Positions 16,460 through 25,394 of a stretch of DNA of 64,000 bases are shown piece after piece (the stretch's first letter is position 1; each line of letters begins with the position of its first letter). The notes under the pieces were generated by a model. That model ran no database searches. It saw only the letters and a program-made list of their open reading frames with translations, and was not told the DNA's origin. Origin of the DNA: Kluyvera sp046569695. GTDB taxonomy: Bacteria > Pseudomonadota > Gammaproteobacteria > Enterobacterales > Enterobacteriaceae. The DNA lies in assembly GCF_046569695.1 (NCBI RefSeq), contig NZ_JBKHUI010000016.1, positions 70,418 through 134,417 on the forward strand. Reading direction: 5' to 3'. Both the position numbers and the translations under genes were made by a program.

Positions 16460-17908
16460 ATGTCTATTCTGGTTAAAAATAACATTCATTGGGTTGGTCA
16501 ACGCGATTGGGAAGTGCGTGATTTCCACGGTACCGAATACAAAACGCTGCGCGGCAGCAGCTACAACAGCTACCTTATCCGTGAAGAGAAAAACGTCCTG
16601 ATTGATACCGTCGACCATAAATTCAGCCGTGAATTCGTGCAGAACCTGCGCGGCGAAATCGACCTGGCCGATATCGACTACATCATCATTAACCACGCTG
16701 AAGAAGACCACGCCGGTGCGCTGACCGAGCTGATGTCGCAGATTCCGGATACCCCAATCTACTGCACCGCCAACGCCATTGACTCCATCAACGGCCACCA
16801 CCATCACCCAGAGTGGAACTTCCACGTGGTGAAAACCGGTGATAGCCTGGACATCGGTAACGGCAAACAGCTGATCTTCGTTGAAACCCCGATGCTGCAC
16901 TGGCCTGACAGCATGATGACCTACATGACCGGCGACGCGGTGCTGTTCAGTAACGATGCCTTCGGCCAGCACTACTGTGACGAACGCCTGTTCAACGACG
17001 AAGTTGACCAGACCGAACTGTTCGAACAGTGCCAGCGCTACTACGCCAACATCCTGACCCCGTTCAGCCGTCTGGTGACGCCAAAAATCACCGAGATCCT
17101 CGGCTTTAACCTGCCGGTTGATATGATTGCCACCTCCCACGGTGTGGTATGGCGTGAAAACCCAACCCAGATCGTCGAACTGTATCTGAAATGGGCGGCG
17201 GACTATCAGGAAGACCGTATCACTATCTTCTACGACACCATGTCCAATAACACCCGCATGATGGCGGATGCCATTGCCCAGGGGATCAACGAAGTTGACC
17301 CGAACGTAGCGGTGAAAATCTTCAACGTCGCCCGCAGCGATAAAAACGAAATTCTGACCAATGTCTTCCGTTCTAAAGGCGTGCTGGTTGGAACTTCAAC
17401 CATGAACAACGTGATGATGCCGAAAATTGCCGGTCTGGTGGAAGAGATGACCGGCCTGCGCTTCCGCAACAAACGCGCCAGCGCCTTTGGTTCTCACGGC
17501 TGGAGCGGCGGCGCGGTTGACCGTCTGTCTACCCGTTTGCAGGATGCCGGCTTTGAAATGTCTCTGAGCCTGAAAGCCAAATGGCGCCCGGATATCGACG
17601 CGCTGGAAGTCTGCCGCCAGCACGGCCGTGAAATTGCCCGTCAGTGGGCGCTGGCTCCGCTGCCAGAAGCCACGGCTAAAGCAGACGCGGTGAAAGAAGC
17701 CTGCGCCTGTGCCGCCGCTGCCGCCGCCGACCTTGGCCCAAGCATGCAGTGCAGCGTGTGCCAGTGGGTTTACGACCCGGCAAAAGGCGAACCAAATCAG
17801 GACGTCCAGCCAGGTACCCCGTGGAGCGAAGTCCCGGACAACTTCCTGTGCCCGGAATGTTCATTAGGGAAAGATGTCTTTGACGTGATGGCGACGGAGG
17901 CAAAATGA
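16460..17908 (+). CDS. norV: Anaerobic nitric oxide reductase flavorubredoxin
   Basis: A 482-aa cytoplasmic enzyme (E. coli 479) that reduces NO to N2O. The N-terminal beta-lactamase-like domain carries the di-iron ligands HAEEDHAG near residue 79. A flavodoxin domain follows (TIFYDTMSNNTRMMADAI, about 254-395). The C-terminal rubredoxin has CSVCQWVYDP and LCPECSLGK for one iron. A GAGG site precedes the ATG. It overlaps norW by 4 nt. Confidence 0.99.
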   Translation: MSILVKNNIHWVGQRDWEVRDFHGTEYKTLRGSSYNSYLIREEKNVLIDTVDHKFSREFVQNLRGEIDLADIDYIIINHAEEDHAGALTELMSQIPDTPIYCTANAIDSINGHHHHPEWNFHVVKTGDSLDIGNGKQLIFVETPMLHWPDSMMTYMTGDAVLFSNDAFGQHYCDERLFNDEVDQTELFEQCQRYYANILTPFSRLVTPKITEILGFNLPVDMIATSHGVVWRENPTQIVELYLKWAADYQEDRITIFYDTMSNNTRMMADAIAQGINEVDPNVAVKIFNVARSDKNEILTNVFRSKGVLVGTSTMNNVMMPKIAGLVEEMTGLRFRNKRASAFGSHGWSGGAVDRLSTRLQDAGFEMSLSLKAKWRPDIDALEVCRQHGREIARQWALAPLPEATAKADAVKEACACAAAAAADLGPSMQCSVCQWVYDPAKGEPNQDVQPGTPWSEVPDNFLCPECSLGKDVFDVMATEAK

Positions 17909-19038
17909 ATCATGGCATCGTGATCATCGGCTCGGGCTTTGCGGCTCGCCAGCTGGTGAAGAATATTCGTAAGCTCGACGCGGGCGTCAAACTGACGCTC
18001 ATCGCCGCCGACAGCATCGACGAGTACAACAAACCGGACTTAAGCCATGTGGTGAGCCGGGGGCAAACCGCCGCCGACCTCACCCTGCAAACCGCAGGCG
18101 AGTTCGCCGAGCAGTACAACCTGAATCTGTTCCCGCAGACCTGGGTGACAGGCATCGACGCCAACGCGCATGTGGTGAAAAGCCAGAATCATGAGTGGCA
18201 GTACGACAAGCTGGTGCTGGCAACGGGCGCGTCAACCATCGTGCCGCCGGTACCGGGCAAAGAACTGATGCTGACCCTCAACAGCCAGCAGGAGTTCGGG
18301 GCCGCGCAGAGTACGCTGCGCGACGCCCGACGCGTACTGATTATCGGCGGCGGCCTGATTGGCAGCGAGCTGGCGATGGACTTTAGTCGCGCCGGAAAAG
18401 CCGTCACCGTGGTGGATAACTCCGCCAGCGTGCTGGCCTCGCTGATGCCGCCGGAAGTGAGCAGCCGGTTGCAGCATCGCCTGACCGACATGGGCATTCA
18501 TCTGCTGCTGAAATCTCAACTGCAGTCGCTGGAGCAGACCGCCACCGGCATTCGCGCCACCTTTGACCGCGACCGCCACGTCGAGGTTGATGCGGTGGTG
18601 GCCGCCACCGGCCTGCGCCCGGAAACGGCGCTGGCGCGGATGGCGGGCCTTGAAATTAACCGCGGCGTGAAGGTCGACAGCACCCTGCGCACCAGCCACC
18701 CGGATATCTATGCGCTGGGCGACTGCGCGGAGATCAACGGTACCGTGCTGCCGTTCCTGCAGCCGATTCTGATGAGCGCGATGTGCCTGGCGAAAAACAT
18801 TCTCGGCCAGTCCGGTGAGCTGAAGCTGCCGAACATGCTGGTGAAGGTGAAAACGCCGGATCTGCCGCTGCATCTGGCCGGGGAAACCCGTCGTCAGGAT
18901 TTGAACTGGAAAATTGAAACCCGCGCCGACGGTATGCTGGCGCAAGGCTATGACGAAGGCCAGCAGCTGCGGGCGTTCGTGGTTAGCGAGGAGCGAATGA
19001 AAGAGGCCTTTGGTCTGTTGAAGTCGCTCGCCAGTTAA
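17905..19038 (+). CDS. norW: NADH:flavorubredoxin reductase
   Basis: A 377-aa FAD enzyme, E. coli length, that passes electrons from NADH to the rubredoxin domain of NorV. The FAD motif GSGFAARQL is at the N-terminus. A second dinucleotide motif IIGGGLIGSELAMDFSRAG follows near residue 146. YALGDCAEING is the C-terminal FAD contact. It is translationally coupled to norV (ATGA) and closes the operon before a terminator. Confidence 0.98.
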   Translation: MNHGIVIIGSGFAARQLVKNIRKLDAGVKLTLIAADSIDEYNKPDLSHVVSRGQTAADLTLQTAGEFAEQYNLNLFPQTWVTGIDANAHVVKSQNHEWQYDKLVLATGASTIVPPVPGKELMLTLNSQQEFGAAQSTLRDARRVLIIGGGLIGSELAMDFSRAGKAVTVVDNSASVLASLMPPEVSSRLQHRLTDMGIHLLLKSQLQSLEQTATGIRATFDRDRHVEVDAVVAATGLRPETALARMAGLEINRGVKVDSTLRTSHPDIYALGDCAEINGTVLPFLQPILMSAMCLAKNILGQSGELKLPNMLVKVKTPDLPLHLAGETRRQDLNWKIETRADGMLAQGYDEGQQLRAFVVSEERMKEAFGLLKSLAS

Positions 19039-19104
19039 GCCGTAAACTCTCTGTCCACTGTATGACTTAACCTCAAGCGCAAGGAAGCGCTCATGTCTGA
19101 TTTT

Positions 19105-19136
19105 AGCCCCGCTGCCCCGGGGCTTTTTTTGTTTTT
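19105..19136 (+). terminator. norVW terminator
   Basis: AGCCCC / GGGGCT arms (19105-19110 and 19119-19124) are followed by T7-G-T5, a strong Rho-independent signal about 70 bp after norW. Confidence 0.85.
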
Positions 19137-19149
19137 GCGCTCAGAGCTT

Positions 19150-19265
19150 CCCCGGCGGCGCTGCGCTTGGCCGGGCTACAGGCTGAATGTAGGCCGGATA
19201 AGGCAACGCCGCCATCCGGCAACCAGCTCCATTCAGCCTGATGGCGCTACGCTTATCAGGCCTAC
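19150..19265. repeat. Cluster of three REP units
   Basis: Units at 19150-19179, 19188-19221 and 19236-19265 alternate in orientation. The last unit overlaps the stop codon of the NiCoT gene (19262-19264). Confidence 0.88.
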
Positions 19266-20278
19266 CGCACCACCAGCGCGTCATAGTTGCGCCAGCGGTA
19301 GTTCACCATCGACACCAGCCAGCACAGCGCGAACAGGCCAATCACCACAAAGCCCGCGTTGCCGAGGTTATCGCTCAGCATCGACACACCGCTCCAGATG
19401 CCGCCGGTCAGGTCGAACTTATCAATAATCAGCCCCAGCGCTTCCAGCCCGCCGATAAACAGCGCCACCACCACGGAAGCACCGGTAATGGTCATGTTGT
19501 AGTAAAGCTTACGCTGCGGCTTGTTGAAGGCCCAACCGTACGCGCCCACCATCAGAATATTATCCAGGGTGTCGACCAGCGCCATGCCGCTCGCGAACAG
19601 CGCCGGGAAGACCATAATCGACCACATCGACATCCCGCTCGATGCGCTGGCGGCAGAGATGCCCAGCACGCCAATTTCGGTGGCGGTATCAAAACCGAGG
19701 CCAAACAGGAAGCCGACCAGGTACATGTGCCAGCTCTTGCCAATCAGGCGGAAAGTGCGGCTGAACAGCGCGCTCATCATGCCGCCCGCCACCGGCAGGT
19801 CAGCCGCGACCGACTCGCCCTTTTTCAGCGCCTGGAAGCTGCGCCATACGCCGCGCAGAATAATCAGGTTCACCAGCGCCATCGCCAGCAGGAACACCGC
19901 CGACACGGTGGTGCCGATGATGCTGCCGGTGTCGTGGAACCAGCTCATCTTATGCTGGAACGCGGTTGCCGTGGCGGCAATCGCCACCGATGCCAGCACC
20001 ACGATGGAGGAGTGGCCGAGTGAGAACCAGGCACCGACGCCGAACGGGCGCTTGCCCTGCTGCATCATTTTACGGGTGACGTTATCAATCGCCGCAATGT
20101 GGTCAGCGTCCACCGCATGACGCAGGCCGTAGCCCCACGCCAGCAGACTGGCGGCCATCAGCGCGCCGTTATGACCAAATGACTGCCATGCCCAACCCCA
20201 GGCCAGTAAATTCGCCAACACAAGAACCATAACCAGCAGCGTTGCGCGCGGCTGTTGACGAAGAACATTCCACAACAT
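19262..20278 (-). CDS. NiCoT-family nickel/cobalt permease
   Basis: A 338-aa inner-membrane importer with about eight helices. The family signature RHAVDADHIAAIDNVTRK (residues 53-70) includes the metal-selecting H-x4-D-H (His54, Asp59, His60). Further motifs are FSLGHSSIVV and LGFDTATEI. The start MLWNVLRQQPRAT follows AAGGAG; 12 upstream in-frame codons are rejected. It lies 10 bp after hypF, so it probably supplies Ni2+ for hydrogenase-3. E. coli K-12 lacks this gene and uses NikABCDE. Its 3' end lies in a REP unit. Confidence 0.95.
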   Translation of the reverse strand: MLWNVLRQQPRATLLVMVLVLANLLAWGWAWQSFGHNGALMAASLLAWGYGLRHAVDADHIAAIDNVTRKMMQQGKRPFGVGAWFSLGHSSIVVLASVAIAATATAFQHKMSWFHDTGSIIGTTVSAVFLLAMALVNLIILRGVWRSFQALKKGESVAADLPVAGGMMSALFSRTFRLIGKSWHMYLVGFLFGLGFDTATEIGVLGISAASASSGMSMWSIMVFPALFASGMALVDTLDNILMVGAYGWAFNKPQRKLYYNMTITGASVVVALFIGGLEALGLIIDKFDLTGGIWSGVSMLSDNLGNAGFVVIGLFALCWLVSMVNYRWRNYDALVVR

Positions 20279-20288
20279 GAGTAACTCC

Positions 20289-22514
20289 TTAAACCAGATG
20301 GCGAGCTGCAGCAATCACAGACTGCCCGTATGAAATCGCCCCATCCCCCGCGGGTAAACGCTTCGGAAAGAGCAAAGTGAAATCGTGTAAATAGTGGGTA
20401 AGACGGCTGCGCAGCAGGGCGTTGTGCAGCACGCCGCCGCCAAAAGCCAGCGTTGAAAGCGACAAACGCTCTGCATGCTGACGCATTAAGGCGGCAATGC
20501 CCTGCGCCAGCGCATCGTGAAACGCCCACGCTTTTTGCGCCGGGGTCGCCTGCCAGCCGAGCCACGCCTGCCAGAAAGCGGCGAGATCCAGTTGATTATC
20601 AACCACCGGCATCGTCACCGGGTGAACTACGCCCGCGCAGCCTGTCGCCAGCGCCTCAAGCCGACAGGCGGCCTCGCCTTCGTAGCTCAGCGCCAGCGGC
20701 GCGCAGCCCACTGCACAGGCCACTGCATCAAACAGGCGGCCGCAGGAGGAGGCCACCGGGCTGTTGAGCCCGCGCTGAATCGCCTGCGCCAGCAGCGGCC
20801 AGTTTTGCTGCTGCACGGTCTGCGTTTGCTCAAACGTTTCCCAGCCAGGCACGAACGCCAGACAGTGCGCCAGCAGGTTACGCCACGGCTGACGCGCCGC
20901 CAGGTCGCCGCCCGGCAGCGCCACGGCGGGCAGGCCGCCGAGATGTTCGCACTCGCGGTAGCTCACGCGCAGACACTCGCCGCCCCACAGCGCGCCGTGT
21001 TCGCCCATACCAATACCGTCGAGCGCCATCGCAATCACCTCGCCGCCGTCAAGCGGCCAGTCGTGTTCGGCAAGGCAGGCGGCAATGTGAGCGTGATGAT
21101 GCAGCACCTGATGCTGCGGCAGCGCCAGTTCCGTCGCCCACTGGGACGAGCGATAGGCCGCGTGGTGATCCGCCACTACCGCCTGCGGCGTAAAGTCATA
21201 AATGGACTGCATCAGCGCCAGCGCCTGTCGCCACTGGGCTTCCACACCGTCATCAGTCAGGTCGCCAAAGTGCTGGCTGAGTACCGCCCGGTCGCCGCGC
21301 ACCAGGCAAAAAGTATTTTTCATATCCGCGCCGAGGCAGAGCATCGGCGGCACATCGCGAAAGCCCGGCGGCAGGGTTAGCGCATCCGGCACGTAGCCGC
21401 GCGAACGGCGCAGCATTTCGCCGCTCTGGCGCACCACCGAATCGTCCATGCGCTGCACGATATCGCGGTTGTGCAGCAGGAAACCGTCAGCAATATCGGC
21501 CAGATCGCTCAGCGCATCATCGTTGGTCAGCGCCGGCGGTTTACCGCTCAGATTGCCGGAGGTCATCACCAACGGGCGCGCTAGCGCCTGCATCAGCAGA
21601 TGCTGGAGCGGGTTAGCGGGCAGCATCACGCCAACCTCAGCCAGTTCCGGCGCAATCTCCAGGCAGACCCCGGAAATCAGATGTTTATCCACCAGCACAA
21701 TCGGTGCGGCGGGGGTTTTCAGCAGCGAGCGCGCGTCAATCGACAGCGCGTCAGCGTTCGCCACCATCACCGCCAGCGGTTTTGCCGGGCGATGTTTGCG
21801 CGCACGAAGCATCGCCACCGCCGCAGAATTTCCGGCATCACAGGCCAGATGGAAGCCGCCAATGCCCTTCACCGCCACAATGCCACCGGCGTCAATCATG
21901 GCGATAGCGGCGGCCAGCGCCGCCTCTTTTTCCGCGCGTTGATCGTGGCTTTGCCACGTCAGCCACGGCCCGCATTCCACGCAGGCCACCGGCTGAGCGT
22001 GGAAACGGCGATCATAAGGATTACGGTACTCCGCCTCGCACGACGAGCAGAGCGGGAACGCCGCCATCACCGTCAGCGGGCGGTCATAGGGCATGGCGTG
22101 AATGATGGTAAAGCGCGGCCCGCAGTGGGTGCAGTTGATAAACGGGTAGCGATAGCGCCGCTCCTGCGGGTCGTTCATTTCCGCCAGGCAGGCCGGGCAG
22201 GTTGCCGCATCCGGGACAATCTGGGTGCTCATCGCCCCGGCACCGCTCTGGCGAATAGTAAAATCGGTCGGCAGCGTCGGCCACTCAAATGGCTCGACGT
22301 GGGTACTATCAATGCGCGCAAGCGACGGGCAGTACTGGTACAGCGCGGCGATAAAGTCCGCTTCGTCACCGTACAGACGCAGCAGTACCCCGGCGCTGTC
22401 GTTACAGACATCACCGAGGCAGCCGCGCTGTTTGGCGAGCTGCCAGACGAAGGGGCGGAAGCCCACCCCTTGTACTTTTCCGCAGATGCGGATCTGCACG
22501 CCGTTTGCGTTCAT
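20289..22514 (-). CDS. hypF: HypF carbamoyltransferase, hydrogenase maturation
   Basis: A 741-aa protein (E. coli 750). It uses carbamoyl phosphate and ATP to make the thiocarbamate on HypE that becomes the active-site CN ligands. Domains in order: acylphosphatase (GKVQGVGFRPFVWQLAKQRG, residues 12-31), two zinc fingers (CPACLAEMND...CTHCG and CSSCEAEYRN...CVECG), a YrdC-like domain, and a Kae1/TobZ-like C-terminal domain (AFGGGVLHNALLRSRL). It sits 4 bp after the formate dehydrogenase gene in a hydN-led operon. Confidence 0.98.
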   Translation of the reverse strand: MNANGVQIRICGKVQGVGFRPFVWQLAKQRGCLGDVCNDSAGVLLRLYGDEADFIAALYQYCPSLARIDSTHVEPFEWPTLPTDFTIRQSGAGAMSTQIVPDAATCPACLAEMNDPQERRYRYPFINCTHCGPRFTIIHAMPYDRPLTVMAAFPLCSSCEAEYRNPYDRRFHAQPVACVECGPWLTWQSHDQRAEKEAALAAAIAMIDAGGIVAVKGIGGFHLACDAGNSAAVAMLRARKHRPAKPLAVMVANADALSIDARSLLKTPAAPIVLVDKHLISGVCLEIAPELAEVGVMLPANPLQHLLMQALARPLVMTSGNLSGKPPALTNDDALSDLADIADGFLLHNRDIVQRMDDSVVRQSGEMLRRSRGYVPDALTLPPGFRDVPPMLCLGADMKNTFCLVRGDRAVLSQHFGDLTDDGVEAQWRQALALMQSIYDFTPQAVVADHHAAYRSSQWATELALPQHQVLHHHAHIAACLAEHDWPLDGGEVIAMALDGIGMGEHGALWGGECLRVSYRECEHLGGLPAVALPGGDLAARQPWRNLLAHCLAFVPGWETFEQTQTVQQQNWPLLAQAIQRGLNSPVASSCGRLFDAVACAVGCAPLALSYEGEAACRLEALATGCAGVVHPVTMPVVDNQLDLAAFWQAWLGWQATPAQKAWAFHDALAQGIAALMRQHAERLSLSTLAFGGGVLHNALLRSRLTHYLHDFTLLFPKRLPAGDGAISYGQSVIAAARHLV

Positions 22515-22518
22515 CTGA

Positions 22519-24669
22519 TTACCCGTTGAGCGCCGCGTTGAGGCGCGTTTTCATCGACTGATAGCTGTCCAGCGCATAGATCTCGGCCCAGTTCTGATCC
22601 TCAATCGCCTCGATTTTCACCGCGCAGTACTTGGTTTCCGGCGTTTTCGAGATAGGGTCGAGGTTATCCTGGGTCAGTTCGTTACAGGCGCCAATCCACC
22701 ATTGGTAGGTCATATAAACGCTGCCATGGTTGATGCGTTCGCTGACGCTGGCGCGGCTAATCACCTTGCCGCGACGTGAGGAGACCCACACTAACTGCTT
22801 ATCATGCACGCCAAGCAGGTTGGCATCCTGCGGGTTCATCTGCACAAAGCCAGGCTCATCGGCGAGCGATTGCAGCACCGCACAGTTGCCGGTCATTGAA
22901 CGACAGGAGTAGTGCCCGACCTCGCGTACGGTGCAGAGCACCAGCGGGAAGTCAGCGTCCGGCGTTTCGGCTGGCGCACGCCACGGTGCCGCGAACAGGT
23001 GGCCTTTGCCATCCGGCGTGGCGAACTGATTGCCTCCGTACAGATACGGGGTCCCCGGGTGATCGAGCGTCGGGCAGGGCCACTGCACGTGCCCCATCTC
23101 GCCCATTTTTTCGTAGGTCACGCCGTAGAACAGCGGGCACAGCTCGCGCATTTCGTCCCAGATTTGCTGGTTATCGTCGTAGTGCATCGGGTAGCCCATT
23201 TCGTTTGCCAGCAGGCTGATAATTTCCCAGTCGCGCTTCACGTTATAGGTCGGTTCGATGGCTTTTTCGAAGCGCTGGAAGCCGCGGTCGGCGCAGGTGA
23301 AGACGCCGCCGTGTTCGCCCCATGAGGTGGCGGGCAGCAGCACGTCCGCCTGCTCGGCGGTCTTGGTCATAAAGATGTCCTGCACCACCACAAAGTCGAG
23401 CGCTTCAAACCCTTTGCGCACCAGGCCTAAGTCCGCCTCGGTTTGCAGCGGATCTTCGCCCATGATGTAGTAGGCTTTCACCTTCCCTTCGATAGCCAGA
23501 TGCGGCACCTCGGTAATGCGCACGCCGACTTTGTCGTCCATCAGGCTGGCGTCAATGCCCCAGGCGTTGGCGAACTTCTCGCGCACGGCGGCATCGACCA
23601 CGTCCTGATAGCCCGGGAACTGGTTGGGCAGCACACCCATGTCGCACGCGCCCTGCACGTTGTTCTGCCCACGCACCGGGCCGACGCCAACGGCTTCGCG
23701 CCCGAGATTACCGGTCAGCAGCGCCAGGCTTGCCAGCCCTTTCACCACGTCAACCGCCTGGCCGAACTGGGTCACGCCCATGCCCCACATAATGGTCGCC
23801 GACGGCGCGGCCGCGTAGGTGCGCATTGCCTGACGAACCTGCATGGCCGGGATGCCGGTCAGGGATTCCACCGCTTCCGGCGCGTAGTCTTTGACGATTT
23901 CACGCAGCTCATCAAGCCCGGTGGTGTAGCGCGAAACGTATTCGTGGTCGTAGAGATCTTCTTCCAGCAGCACGTGGGCGAAGGCATTCACCAGCGCCAT
24001 ATTGCTGCCGTTACGCATTTGCAGATGCTGGTCGGCGATGCGCGCGGTTTCAATACGACGCGGATCGCAGACGATAATTTTGGCCCCTTTGTCTTTCGCT
24101 TTAATCACGCGGCGCGCCACGATCGGGTGCGAGTCCGCGCAGTTGTAGCCAAAGACCAGCAGGCAGCGGGAGTTTTCAATATCGCCGATGCTGTTGCTCA
24201 TCGCGCCGTTACCCAGCACGTCCTGAAGCCCGGCCACCGATGGGCCGTGACAGACGCGCGCGCAGCAGTCGACGTTATTGGTGTGCAGCACGCCACGGGC
24301 GAATTTCTGCATCACATAGTTGGTTTCATTGCCGGTGCCGCGCGATGACCCGGTGGTCATAATGGCGCGCGGCCCGAATTTGGCTTTGATATCGCCAAGA
24401 CGCTTCGCGGTGTAGCGAATCGCCTCATCCCAGCTCACGGGGGTGAACTTGCCGCCTTTTTCATAGCGGATCATCGGCTGCGTTAATCGCGGCGTCAGCA
24501 GCTTGGTATCGTTGAGGAAGTCCCAGCCGTAATAGCCCTTCAGGCACAGCTCATTCTGGTTGGTTTTGCCGTCGGCGGCCTCGGCGCGGATAATTTTACC
24601 GTTGTCGACAACCAGCTTCAGTTTGCAACCAGCGCCACAGTAAGGGCACACACTCGTGATTTTTTTCAT
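22519..24669 (-). CDS. fdhF: Formate dehydrogenase H-like molybdoenzyme, cysteine form
   Basis: A 716-aa molybdenum/tungsten bis-MGD oxidoreductase, about the size of E. coli FdhF (715 aa). The 4Fe-4S ligands are Cys8, Cys11, Cys15 and Cys42, with electron-relay Lys44. In E. coli FdhF residue 140 is selenocysteine (UGA). Here residue 140 is Cys, encoded by TGT (complement of 24250-24252), within DCCARVCHGPS, followed by the conserved His141. The enzyme should oxidise formate to CO2 for formate hydrogenlyase without selenium. It lies between hydN and hypF, where E. coli has no such gene. Confidence 0.95.
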   Translation of the reverse strand: MKKITSVCPYCGAGCKLKLVVDNGKIIRAEAADGKTNQNELCLKGYYGWDFLNDTKLLTPRLTQPMIRYEKGGKFTPVSWDEAIRYTAKRLGDIKAKFGPRAIMTTGSSRGTGNETNYVMQKFARGVLHTNNVDCCARVCHGPSVAGLQDVLGNGAMSNSIGDIENSRCLLVFGYNCADSHPIVARRVIKAKDKGAKIIVCDPRRIETARIADQHLQMRNGSNMALVNAFAHVLLEEDLYDHEYVSRYTTGLDELREIVKDYAPEAVESLTGIPAMQVRQAMRTYAAAPSATIMWGMGVTQFGQAVDVVKGLASLALLTGNLGREAVGVGPVRGQNNVQGACDMGVLPNQFPGYQDVVDAAVREKFANAWGIDASLMDDKVGVRITEVPHLAIEGKVKAYYIMGEDPLQTEADLGLVRKGFEALDFVVVQDIFMTKTAEQADVLLPATSWGEHGGVFTCADRGFQRFEKAIEPTYNVKRDWEIISLLANEMGYPMHYDDNQQIWDEMRELCPLFYGVTYEKMGEMGHVQWPCPTLDHPGTPYLYGGNQFATPDGKGHLFAAPWRAPAETPDADFPLVLCTVREVGHYSCRSMTGNCAVLQSLADEPGFVQMNPQDANLLGVHDKQLVWVSSRRGKVISRASVSERINHGSVYMTYQWWIGACNELTQDNLDPISKTPETKYCAVKIEAIEDQNWAEIYALDSYQSMKTRLNAALNG

Positions 24670-24704
24670 CAGTAACAGACCTGTTAAAAGAGAAATAAGG
24701 ATGA

Positions 24705-25250
24705 TTAAAGAGAGATAGACGCGGCGCTATCGAGCGCGGCGCGACGACGTTTTTCCGCACTCAGCTGTTCAAGCTTGCTGCGGTCAACGCAAAACAGTGC
24801 GTGAGTCGGGCAGGCTTCCATACAGGCCGGGCCGGCTTCGCGGTGGTAGCAGAGGTCACATTTGTTGGCTTCCGCTTTTTCCGCGCGCACTTTAAGGCCC
24901 GCGCCGCTGTTACGAACCACCGGGCGCACCACCACTTCCATCGCACCGTAAGGACAGGCCACCACGCAGGTTTTGCAACCAATGCAGCGTTCCTGCATCA
25001 CGTGGATAAAGCCTTTATCGCGGCTGATAGCACCGTTCGGGCAGACGTTGGCGCACGGCGCATCTTCGCACTGGCGGCAGGCGGTGGCGGTAGAGACATC
25101 TACGCCTTTAATAACGTGAATACGGGGCAGGAAAGATTGCGGCGTCAGCGCGGCGCAGTCCTGATCTTCCTGGTGGGAAACCACGCATGCGACTTCGCAT
25201 GTCCGGCAGCCAATACATTTACTCGCATCAGCAATGATGAAACGGTTCAT
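24705..25250 (-). CDS. hydN: HydN, 4Fe-4S electron-transfer protein
   Basis: A 181-aa ferredoxin-like protein (E. coli 175) with four cysteine clusters, including CIGCRTCEVAC, CRQCEDAPCANVC, CIGCKTCVVAC and CDLCYHREAGPAC. In E. coli it is needed for full formate dehydrogenase H activity. The start MNRFIIADASKC follows TGGAGAA; an 18-residue upstream extension is rejected. It is the first gene of a hydN-fdhF-hypF-NiCoT operon. The C-terminal tail is slightly longer than in E. coli. Confidence 0.97.
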   Translation of the reverse strand: MNRFIIADASKCIGCRTCEVACVVSHQEDQDCAALTPQSFLPRIHVIKGVDVSTATACRQCEDAPCANVCPNGAISRDKGFIHVMQERCIGCKTCVVACPYGAMEVVVRPVVRNSGAGLKVRAEKAEANKCDLCYHREAGPACMEACPTHALFCVDRSKLEQLSAEKRRRAALDSAASISL

Positions 25251-25287
25251 CAACTTCTCCAGCAATGACAGTGAATTCGCGGGAGAA

Positions 25288-25303
25288 TGCATTATTCGAG
25301 CCA
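25288..25303 (-). promoter_or_regulatory. Sigma-54 promoter of the hydN operon
   Basis: On the minus strand TGGCTCGAATAATGCA has GG and GC ten bases apart, 38 bp before the hydN ATG. This agrees with FhlA/sigma-54 control of hydN-hypF in E. coli. Confidence 0.82.
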
Positions 25304-25359
25304 ACTTTTAGTTAGCTGTTTTTTAAGGGGATTTTATGACGAGTGATGAGAGATAAGCT

Positions 25360-25383
25360 GTCATCGTCACTAATGACGATGAC
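25360..25383. promoter_or_regulatory. Perfect 10-bp inverted repeat upstream of hydN (candidate FhlA enhancer)
   Basis: GTCATCGTCA and TGACGATGAC flank CTAA, 57 bp upstream of the hydN -24 box and 12 bp past the ascG stop. It shares ATCGTCA with the hyc-hyp gap. It could instead be an ascG terminator, but there is no T-run. Confidence 0.5.
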
Positions 25384-25394
25384 AGATGACGACG

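Noticed and set aside
19093..19428. 111-codon ORF after norW
   Set aside because: It is composed of the norVW terminator, REP units and antisense of the NiCoT gene.
24250..24252. Selenocysteine codon in the fdhF-like gene
   Set aside because: The codon is TGT (Cys), not TGA; the frame has no internal stop.
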